Part shown: positions 1 to 5,444 of the stretch, one piece after another
Layout: each line of letters begins with the position of its first letter
How positions within the stretch are numbered: position 1 is the stretch's first letter
Source: an uncultured delta proteobacterium
Lineage (GTDB): Bacteria > Myxococcota_A > Polyangia > Polyangiales > Ga0077539
Direction of reading: 5' to 3'
NCBI GenBank assembly: GCA_903885885.1
Contig: CAISKJ010000524.1
Location: 1-6,602 of the forward strand
DNA: 6,602 bases
Program-made: the position numbers and the translations under genes
The notes under the pieces: model-generated
What the model was told of the DNA's origin: nothing
Databases searched by the model: none
Seen by the model: the letters and a program-made list of their open reading frames with translations, nothing else

Positions 1-464
1 TCCATCCCCAGGCGCCCGGAGTCGGCCACCACGGGAAGGTCCGCCGTCCAGCCCATCTCCGCCACCAGCGCCTCGAGGCGCCCCTCGGAGTTCGACACCA
101 CCCCCACCGGAACGCCCGCCGCGCGAAGGTCGCGCACCAGCTCGATCATGCCCGCGATGGGGCGGCGCCAGAGGTTCACCCGCGGCTGCTCCGTCCACAG
201 CCACGCGACCAGGGCCGCGCGCCCCTCGGCGACGCCCGCGGTCGCGAGCAGCGTGTCCATCAAGAGGTGCCACGGGTGCCCCCCGAGACCCTCGCGCACG
301 CCGCGGTTGTAGGCCGCCCACGCCGCGTGCGCCGCGCCGTCGATGCGCGCGGGATCCACCGCGACGCCGCGCTCCGCGAGCCTTCGCGACAAGAGCTCCG
401 CGTCGAGCTCGGCCAGCGTCTGCCCGAAATCGAAGGTCACCGCGCGCGCCGGGAGGTCACTCAT
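1..464 (-). CDS. HAD-superfamily hydrolase, N-terminal part (3' end outside window)
   Basis: Reading leftward from ATG at 464-462, 154 codons stay open to the window edge. HAD motif I is at residues 9-17 (VTFDFGQTL), with Asp12 as the expected nucleophile and Thr16 conserved. An alpha-helical cap region follows (about 20-100). Motif II is at residues 122-130 (VVSNSEGRL, Ser124). The fragment ends in VVADSGRLGM, which in this family immediately precedes the motif III lysine (typically KPDP), so only the last third is missing. Family members are cytosolic and hydrolyse phosphate esters or carbon-halogen bonds; the substrate cannot be told here. The residue two after the nucleophile is Gly14 instead of the Asp used as general acid by most HAD phosphatases. 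The start is preceded by GGGGTGAGG as a plausible ribosome binding site. The gene is divergent from the TPR gene and shows no evident link to the secretion genes. Confidence 0.85.
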   Translation of the reverse strand, partial: MSDLPARAVTFDFGQTLAELDAELLSRRLAERGVAVDPARIDGAAHAAWAAYNRGVREGLGGHPWHLLMDTLLATAGVAEGRAALVAWLWTEQPRVNLWRRPIAGMIELVRDLRAAGVPVGVVSNSEGRLEALVAEMGWTADLPVVADSGRLGM

Positions 465-508
465 CGCGAGGCCTCACCCCTACCACGATGCGCACCGCGG
501 CGAGGTGG

Positions 509-536
509 TCGTACAAAGTCACAGCATGGTGTACGA
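509..536. promoter_or_regulatory. Inverted repeat TCGTACA-N14-TGTACGA, possible operator
   Basis: Two perfect 7-base arms lie at 509-515 and 530-536, 21 bases centre to centre, about two helical turns. They sit in the only intergenic stretch of any length in the window, which is less GC-rich than the genes around it. The position between the divergent HAD and TPR genes fits a dimeric regulator controlling one or both. No regulator gene is visible nearby, so its owner is unknown. Confidence 0.35.
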
Positions 537-565
537 ATACGGTGCTACGGGCATCGAACGGCCGT

Positions 566-577
566 TATCTTCGGGAG
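566..577 (+). promoter_or_regulatory. Possible -10 element and ribosome binding site for the TPR gene
   Basis: TATCTT at 566-571 matches the TANNNT form of a -10 hexamer. Purine-rich GGGAGCGAG (573-581) directly precedes the ATG at 582. If TATCTT is the -10, transcription would begin only a few bases before the start codon, so the two signals compete and the GGGAG may not be in the transcript. No convincing -35 is visible. Confidence 0.3.
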
Positions 578-581
578 CGAG

Positions 582-2465
582 ATGGCTTCGGGTCAGACAG
601 CGCGCGAAAAGGTGATCCTCACGTGGGCAGAGCCGCTGCCCGAGGGCACCAACACATCGACGCTGCTCGCGCGCTTCGCGGCGGGCCTCGTCGAGACCGA
701 GCGCTTCGAGTCCGTGGCCACGCCCGAAGAGGCCTCGGCGCTCCTCTACGTCGAGGCCGCGCCCTCGACGAAGGGCCCCCTCCGCGGCCTGTGGCTCCTG
801 CGCGCCACGCTGCAGGGCGCGGATGGCGCCGTGCGCGAGCAGTACTCCATCAGCACCGACCCCAAGCGCCTCGACGAGGTCGCCTGGCAGGTGGGTCTGC
901 AGTTCGCAACGCCGGAGCTCTACCGTGAGCGCATGCGCGCGGCGGGCGCGGTGGGCCGCGTGCTGCACCCGAGCGAGCTCGCCCTCGACCTGCGCGAGGC
1001 CACCTCCCTCGCCCTCGCGAGCGCCCTCGAGGGCCCGCCCGGCGAGATCCGCGAGCGGGCCACGCAGATGGCGCGCATCGCGGCGCACACCAACGAGCTC
1101 GACCCGGCGCTCCACGCCGCCGACCTGCTCGCCCTCGAGGGTGATTTCATCGCAGCCCGCGCGGTGCTCCGCGACGCCTCGCGGCGCGCGCGCACCAACG
1201 TGTCGCGCAAGGTGGCCGCGCGCTCGCACGGCCTCTCGGCGCACGAGCTCCTCGGCGACGAGCTCGCCGCGATGCTCTTCTGCGCGGGCTGGTGCCTCGG
1301 CCTCGCGGGCAAGGCCGGCACCTTCGCCCCGCCGATGGCGCCCTCCGTCGCGCTCGACATCGTCGCCGCGGTCTCGCACGTGCACGGCTGCGCGTGGCTC
1401 GCCTCGCGCCGCCTCGAAGACGCGCTCGAGGCCGCCGCCGAGACCTTCGGGCGCTACCTCGGCGCCGTGGCCGCCGCGGGCGCCGAGCTCGCGCAGAAGC
1501 GCAACGAGCGCGCGGTGCTCACCGCGCTGCCGTACCTCCGCCGCATCGAGGCCCCGCCCGCGGGCGAGACGGCGCCGCGCGCCGAGGCCCTCATCGAGCT
1601 GGCCTTCAAGCGCGTGCGCTGGCGCCGCTGGCGGCTGCTCGCCGGGCGCAACGTGAGCGCCCTCGCCGCGGCGGTGCGCAACGACGCCACCTTCGTCGAG
1701 GCCGCCGCGTGGCGCGCGGCGCTCGTGTCGCTCACGCAGCCCTTCGACGCCGAGTCGCAGATCGCCGAGGTGCTCGAGGGCCTCACCGCGCCGCACCTGC
1801 GCGCCGACGTGGTGGCGCTTCGCGCGGGCATGCGCACCGACCGCGGCGACCCGGCGCAGGCCCTCACCGACTTCGACGCCGCGCTCGAGCTCGACCCCTG
1901 GTGCCGCGTCGCGCTCCTCTCGCGGCCCATGTGCCTCGCGCGCCTCGGCCGCCACGACGAGGCGCTGCGCGCGCTCGCCACGCTCGCGTCGGTGTCGCCC
2001 GGGGCGCCGCAGCTGCCGCTCCTGCGCGGGTGGATCCTCCTCGACGCCGCGCGCCACGAAGACGCGCTCGCGCACCTCGCGCAGGCGATCGAGAAGACGC
2101 CCGACGACCCCCACGCGTGGGGCAACCACGGCATCTGCCTGCGCCACCTCGGGCGCCGCGAGGAGTCGCTCGCGTCGCTCGACCGCGCGGTGAGCCTGCA
2201 GCCCAACCTCGCGCCCGTGCGCTTTCACCGCGGCATGCTCCTGGGCGACATGGGTCGCAACGACGAGGCGCGCGAAGACCTCAGCTGGGTGGCCTCGAAG
2301 CTCCCGCCCGAGAGCGCGCAGGCGAAAGACGCCGTCGCGTGGTTGGCGCGCGTGTTCCCGACGGGCGCCGCCCCCTCGGCGTCGGACCTCGCGGCGCCCT
2401 TCGCCATCGGCGCGGTGGTCTTCGTCGCGGCCGCCGGCGCGGCGATCCTCGCCTCGCGCATGTGA
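582..2465 (+). CDS. TPR-repeat protein with C-terminal membrane anchor
   Basis: The product is 627 residues. ATG 582 was chosen because GGGAGCGAG precedes it. The open frame continues upstream to 267, but there it would run antisense through the HAD gene, so the longer version is rejected. Residues 405-577 contain about five consecutive TPR units; clear ones are 407-439 (ending AALELDP), 440-474, 475-509 (AIEKTPDDP), 510-543 (AVSLQPNL) and 544-577. TPR arrays bind peptides or other proteins. Residues about 130-400 are helical and Ala/Leu-rich, possibly with more diverged helical repeats. Residues 1-120 look like a separate alpha/beta domain that I do not recognise. There is no N-terminal signal. 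Residues about 603-624 are a single hydrophobic stretch (AIGAVVFVAAAGAAI) followed by SRM, so it looks like a tail-anchored inner-membrane protein facing the cytoplasm. The next gene begins 40 bases later from its own apparent promoter. No direct tie to T6SS is shown. Confidence 0.85.
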   Translation: MASGQTAREKVILTWAEPLPEGTNTSTLLARFAAGLVETERFESVATPEEASALLYVEAAPSTKGPLRGLWLLRATLQGADGAVREQYSISTDPKRLDEVAWQVGLQFATPELYRERMRAAGAVGRVLHPSELALDLREATSLALASALEGPPGEIRERATQMARIAAHTNELDPALHAADLLALEGDFIAARAVLRDASRRARTNVSRKVAARSHGLSAHELLGDELAAMLFCAGWCLGLAGKAGTFAPPMAPSVALDIVAAVSHVHGCAWLASRRLEDALEAAAETFGRYLGAVAAAGAELAQKRNERAVLTALPYLRRIEAPPAGETAPRAEALIELAFKRVRWRRWRLLAGRNVSALAAAVRNDATFVEAAAWRAALVSLTQPFDAESQIAEVLEGLTAPHLRADVVALRAGMRTDRGDPAQALTDFDAALELDPWCRVALLSRPMCLARLGRHDEALRALATLASVSPGAPQLPLLRGWILLDAARHEDALAHLAQAIEKTPDDPHAWGNHGICLRHLGRREESLASLDRAVSLQPNLAPVRFHRGMLLGDMGRNDEAREDLSWVASKLPPESAQAKDAVAWLARVFPTGAAPSASDLAAPFAIGAVVFVAAAGAAILASRM

Positions 2466-2494
2466 GCCTTCGCCAACGGGCGATCGCCTCGCGG

Positions 2495-2505
2495 TAGAGT
2501 GCGCC
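2495..2505 (+). promoter_or_regulatory. TANNNT -10 element placed for a leaderless mRNA
   Basis: TAGAGT (2495-2500) lies 5 bases (GCGCC) before the ATG at 2506. In leaderless genes the -10 hexamer sits about 6-7 bases before the start codon, and this is close to that spacing. The GTAGAG could also act as a weak ribosome binding site, so the reading is not unique. The -35 region is not obvious. Confidence 0.4.
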
Positions 2506-2787
2506 ATGAACGCGACCGACGCAGCCGCCCTCGCCGACACCTACCTGCGCGCATGGCTCCGCGCGCCGCAGCCCGCCGACGCGGGCTTCACCCTCGCGCT
2601 GCTCCGCGTCGAGGCGGAGGGCGAGCGCGGCTTCCGGGCGGTCTTCGGCACCGACATCCCGTTTCGCATGGGCGACACGCGCGTGCCCGAGCGCGTCAAC
2701 GCGGGCCTCGGCGCGCTCCTCGCGGCGCACCCGGCGCTCCGTCCCTTTCGCATCGACGTGACGGTCGACACGCTCGACGCCGGGTGA
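2506..2787 (+). CDS. Small hypothetical protein, 93 residues
   Basis: I do not recognise the family. The frame has the same strong G/C third-position bias as the neighbours and starts at an ATG with a promoter-like element just upstream, so it is probably a real gene. The N-terminus is helical (residues 3-20, with WLRAP at 17-21). The rest looks like a small alpha/beta fold with strands near 28-36 and 80-90 and a helix near 62-75. There is no signal peptide, no membrane segment and no cysteine, so the product should be cytosolic. It lies 40 bases after the TPR gene and 33 bases before the PAAR-amidase gene. Its place beside an effector makes an immunity or accessory role conceivable, but an immunity protein against a wall amidase would normally be exported to the periplasm, and this one has no export signal. 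Confidence 0.7.
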   Translation: MNATDAAALADTYLRAWLRAPQPADAGFTLALLRVEAEGERGFRAVFGTDIPFRMGDTRVPERVNAGLGALLAAHPALRPFRIDVTVDTLDAG

Positions 2788-2813
2788 CGGTCGCGGCGCG
2801 CTGCGTGTACGAT
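2784..2813 (+). promoter_or_regulatory. Promoter of the PAAR-amidase gene, leaderless arrangement
   Basis: TACGAT (2808-2813) is a good TANNNT -10 hexamer. GTGACG (2784-2789) matches four of six bases of the TTGACA -35, with an 18-base spacer, and overlaps the TGA stop of the preceding gene. The ATG at 2821 is 7 bases after the -10, where transcription itself should start. No Shine-Dalgarno-like sequence precedes the ATG. Together these point to a leaderless mRNA for the effector gene. Confidence 0.5.
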
Positions 2814-2820
2814 CGCGCCG

Positions 2821-3573
2821 ATGCCCCCTGCCGCAAGGTTGACCGACCAGCACACGTGCCCGCACGTGGGCGGCCCCATCGTTCCCGCGTGTGAGCCCAA
2901 GGTGCTGATCGGCAACCGGCCGGCCGCGCGCAAGAACGACAAGGGCACCTGCAAGGCCGCGCACGACGCCATCGCGCAGGGTGAGCCCTCGGTGATCGTG
3001 GCCAACGAGCAGGCCGCGCGCATCGGCGACCCGACGAAGCACGGCGGGCGCGTGGTGCAGGGCGACGCCACCGTGCTCATCGGTCACAACAGCGCCACCG
3101 AGTGCTTGAAAAAAGCCGCGAAGGAGCGCGCCGCGTTCGTGAAGAACAGCGACGCCAACGCGCAGAAGAAGCCCGGCGCCAAGGACAAGAACGGCAAGGC
3201 GATGGACGTCGACGGCGCCGTCGCCCACCTCGACGCCAACGCCCACGACAAGAGCCAGCACCGCTGCGCGCGCTACGTCCGCGAGGCCATCGAGCAGGGC
3301 GGCGGCACGCACATCGGCAGCACCGGCGAGGCGCGCAACTACGGCCCCCTCCTCGAGCGCGGCGGCTTCTCGTCGGTGGCCACGCAAGACACCATCGACA
3401 GCTACCGCCCGCAGGCCGGCGACGTGGCCGTGTTTCAGCCGTACGAGGGCGGCTCGGCCGCGGGCCACATGCAGATGTACAACGGCTCGCGCTGGGTCTC
3501 CGACTTCCGCCAGCCGAGCTTCTACGCGAGCCGCGGCTACGGCGCCTCGAACTTCACGGTGTACCGCCCGTGA
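2821..3573 (+). CDS. PAAR-domain T6SS effector with C-terminal CHAP/NlpC-like amidase
   Basis: The product is 250 residues. Residues 1-90 form a PAAR tip domain: an opening PAARLTDQHTCP block, then VLIGNRPAARKND (28-40), then AARIGDPTKHGGRVVQGDAT (65-84) and VLIG (85-88). PAAR proteins cap the VgrG spike and bind zinc; likely ligands here are among His11, Cys13, His15 and His74. A Lys/Ala-rich linker spans about 95-130. Residues 140-250 look like a papain-fold peptidoglycan hydrolase: catalytic Cys149 in HRCARYVREAI, AGDVAVF (199-205), catalytic His216 in GHMQMYNG, and a possible third residue Asp228 in WVSDF. Such toxins cut peptide bonds in the wall of rival cells. There is no signal peptide, as expected for cargo exported on the spike. 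The gene has its own promoter and shares GTGA with the downstream adaptor gene. Domain identity is secure; the exact amidase family and cleavage site are not. No immunity gene is evident next to it. Confidence 0.85.
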   Translation: MPPAARLTDQHTCPHVGGPIVPACEPKVLIGNRPAARKNDKGTCKAAHDAIAQGEPSVIVANEQAARIGDPTKHGGRVVQGDATVLIGHNSATECLKKAAKERAAFVKNSDANAQKKPGAKDKNGKAMDVDGAVAHLDANAHDKSQHRCARYVREAIEQGGGTHIGSTGEARNYGPLLERGGFSSVATQDTIDSYRPQAGDVAVFQPYEGGSAAGHMQMYNGSRWVSDFRQPSFYASRGYGASNFTVYRP

Positions 3574-4376
3574 GCGCCCGCACGCTGGTGCTCACGGTGC
3601 TCAACGGCCCAGAGACGGGTCGTACGATGGTCATTGCCGAAGGCGCCCCGCGGCGCATCGGCGCCTCGGCCGCGGCCGACGAGGCCCTCGCGGGCGACGC
3701 CAACATCGCGCCCGTGCACATCGCCGTGCGGTGGGAAGACGGCGTGGCCCGCGTGCGCGCGCTCCAAAGCGCCTTCGGCACCTGGCTCAACGGCAGCGCC
3801 GCCAGCGATGCGCCGCTCGGCGACGGCGACACGCTCTGCATCGGCGCCACCTGGCTGCGCGCGCACATCGTCGCGCCGGTGGCGGTCGAAGCGCGCCGCC
3901 ACGCGACGCCCAAAGAGGCCGCGCTCGACGTGCTGCGGGCCGCGCCGGGGCGGCTCTTCGCGGTGCTCGACGCGGCGCGCGAAGACCGCGTGCGCGAGCT
4001 CATGCGCAGCAACAGCTACCGGCGCAGCTGCCTCTACGACGGGTGGGGCGAGGCGGTGTTCGGCGAGGCCGCGCCGTGGCTCGTGCAGCTGTGGAAGACG
4101 GGGCGCTTCGTCGAGCAGCTCATCGACGAGGGCATGGGCCGCGCGTGGGGCGTGTTTCTCACGAGCCGCGCGCCCTTCAACGAGGTGCGCAGGCAGTGCC
4201 GGCGCCTCTTGCAGGTGAACGTCGAGGGCCAGGGCAAGATGCTCTTTCGCTGGTACGACCCCGGCGTGCTCACGTCGGTGTACCCGCACATGCAACGGAG
4301 CCAGCTCCACGGCACCGTGATCGAGTCGTGGATCGCTGAGACCCCGAAGGGCGACGCGCTCGTCACCCTCTCGTAG
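3570..4376 (+). CDS. FHA-DUF4123 fusion, T6SS effector-loading adaptor
   Basis: The product is 268 residues from a GTG start that overlaps the PAAR gene's TGA by GTGA, so translational coupling is likely; no ribosome binding site is visible. The next in-frame ATG (3627) would remove the first FHA strand (TLVLTVLNGPETGR), which supports the GTG. Residues 4-100 are FHA-like, with FGTWLNG (69-75) and LGDGDTLCIG (83-92). The canonical IGR arginine is Ala32 (IGAS) and the usual Ser-x-x-His is APVH (47-50), so phosphothreonine binding is doubtful. Residues 128-260 match DUF4123: RLFAVLDAAR (128-137), SCLYDGWGE, a short helix at APWLVQLW, GRAWGVFL (190-197), LFRWYDPGVL (225-234). DUF4123 proteins (Tap/TEC type) are cytosolic chaperones that load effectors onto VgrG. 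The gene order suggests its client is the PAAR-amidase, though the converging vgrG and its downstream effector are alternatives. Confidence 0.85.
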   Translation: MSARTLVLTVLNGPETGRTMVIAEGAPRRIGASAAADEALAGDANIAPVHIAVRWEDGVARVRALQSAFGTWLNGSAASDAPLGDGDTLCIGATWLRAHIVAPVAVEARRHATPKEAALDVLRAAPGRLFAVLDAAREDRVRELMRSNSYRRSCLYDGWGEAVFGEAAPWLVQLWKTGRFVEQLIDEGMGRAWGVFLTSRAPFNEVRRQCRRLLQVNVEGQGKMLFRWYDPGVLTSVYPHMQRSQLHGTVIESWIAETPKGDALVTLS

Positions 4377-4385
4377 CTTCGCTAC
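4373..4385. terminator. Short stem-loop between converging genes
   Basis: GTAGC (4373-4377) and GCTAC (4381-4385) form a perfect 5-bp stem with a TTC loop. The TAG stops of the two converging genes lie in the opposite arms (4374-4376 on plus, 4382-4384 on minus). There is no T-run on either side, so it is not a classic intrinsic terminator, and at this length it may be chance. It is the only candidate for transcription separation at this 5-bp junction. Confidence 0.25.
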
Positions 4386-5431
4386 TCGTCGGGGTTGGCC
4401 GCGTAGAACTTGAGCAGGGGTTCGTGCGCCTGCGTGTGCCACAGGGCGCTCTGGCAGAGGGTGTTGGGCCCCACCTGCTTCGGAAACGCACGGTGCATCG
4501 CGCCGTCGAAGGTGGCGTTGAGGGGCGTGTCGCGGATGGCGCAGTAGCCCGCCTTTCCCTCGGCGAACATGTAGGCCACCATGAGGTTGGGGTTGAGGGG
4601 CTTCGACTTCGAACTGCGCTTCGACACCTTCTGCCAGTCGCGCAGGGGGTTGGTGGCGTTGGGCGAGCTCCACGAGAAGTCGAGGCGCGTGTAGGGGCGC
4701 AGCGTGTCGTAGAGGTCGAGCATGTCGCCCGTCGAGATGCGCAGGCACCCGGCCGTCGAGCGCAGGTCGGTCCATTTGCCGCGGCGGTCGCGCGAGAGGT
4801 GGCTGTGCTTGGTGGGGTACGGGTCGCTCTTCGCGCTCGCGTTGATGGCCTTGTACTCCTTGCCGCAGTGGCAGCGCACCTCGGTGTCGACCGCGTTGCC
4901 CCAGCCCTTGAGCACGCGCAGCCGCGGCGCGAGGCCGTAGTCCTTCTTGCTGTCGTAGTTCCAGAGGCCGCCGCTCTTGTCGAGCTCCTCCCACGTGGGG
5001 AGCATCCACTTGTCTCTGCCCGGAACGATGTCGGCCCCGCCGCCGCCCATGTCGAAGTTGAGGCAGAAGGCCGTGTAGATCTGCTCGACGCCCTCGCGCT
5101 CGGGCGTCTTCTTCAGGTAGGCCTCGATGGGGGCCTTGGTCTTCGCGAGGGCCTGAACCTTCTTGGCCTTCTCTTCGAGCGTGGCGCCCGTCACCGCCTC
5201 GCCCCAGAGGTCCTCGGGCTTCGCGGGGCAGCGGTAGAACGTGAGGTTCGACAGGTGCAGCGCCTGCCCGTACCGGCTCTCCGCGCCGAGGTTTCCGCCG
5301 CCTGGCATCGCGTAGTCGAGCTTGATGTACATGAGCTCGACCTCGCTCACCTTCTCGCAGTCGACGCAGCCGTGGCCGCTCGCGTCTGCCGCCTGCGCCG
5401 CGGCCGCTGGTACGGCCGTCCCTTGTGCCAT
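4382..5431 (-). CDS. L,D-transpeptidase-fold (YkuD-like) protein, candidate T6SS effector
   Basis: The product is 349 residues, starting at ATG 5431-5429. Residues 209-244 carry the YkuD signature: His209/His211, then STAGCLRISTGDMLDLYDTL (225-244) with Cys229 as nucleophile and Arg231. The spacing His211 to Cys229 and the S-x-G-C-x-R core agree with L,D-transpeptidases, which act on the peptide stems of peptidoglycan in the periplasm. The N-terminus (MAQGTAVPAAAAQAADASGH) has no hydrophobic core and is not a Sec signal. A wall enzyme without a signal peptide, 13 bases downstream of vgrG, is best explained as T6SS cargo, in the manner of the Salmonella Tlde1 L,D-transpeptidase effector. It is larger than a bare catalytic domain: residues 1-180 and 250-349 are unrecognised flanks. 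Cysteine pairs C22-x2-C25 and C187-x-C189 could bind metal or form disulfides. Enzyme fold is fairly secure; effector role is inferred. Confidence 0.75.
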   Translation of the reverse strand: MAQGTAVPAAAAQAADASGHGCVDCEKVSEVELMYIKLDYAMPGGGNLGAESRYGQALHLSNLTFYRCPAKPEDLWGEAVTGATLEEKAKKVQALAKTKAPIEAYLKKTPEREGVEQIYTAFCLNFDMGGGGADIVPGRDKWMLPTWEELDKSGGLWNYDSKKDYGLAPRLRVLKGWGNAVDTEVRCHCGKEYKAINASAKSDPYPTKHSHLSRDRRGKWTDLRSTAGCLRISTGDMLDLYDTLRPYTRLDFSWSSPNATNPLRDWQKVSKRSSKSKPLNPNLMVAYMFAEGKAGYCAIRDTPLNATFDGAMHRAFPKQVGPNTLCQSALWHTQAHEPLLKFYAANPDE

Positions 5432-5444
5432 GCGGACCTTCCTC
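5432..5444 (-). promoter_or_regulatory. Strong ribosome binding site in the vgrG-effector gap
   Basis: On the minus strand the 13 bases between the vgrG stop and the next ATG read GAGGAAGGTCCGC. AGGAAGG is a good Shine-Dalgarno sequence about 5 bases before the start. It fixes the start of the L,D-transpeptidase-like gene and shows that the two genes form one transcription unit with no room for a separate promoter. Confidence 0.7.

Noticed and set aside
267..581. In-frame upstream extension of the TPR gene from 267
   Set aside because: It runs antisense over the well-supported HAD gene, is Arg-rich without domain character, and the ATG at 582 has a good ribosome binding site.
519..2540. Long minus-strand open frame of 673 codons
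   Set aside because: It is antisense to the TPR gene, composed of Arg/Ala/Gly/His low complexity, and arises from the high-GC codon bias of the real gene.
2281..3468. Minus-strand open frame of 395 codons
   Set aside because: It is antisense to the TPR, 93-residue and PAAR genes, which have domain or codon support; this frame has none.
3537..5009. Minus-strand open frame of 490 codons
   Set aside because: It overlaps the FHA-DUF4123 gene antisense and the L,D-transpeptidase gene out of frame; the translation is compositional noise.
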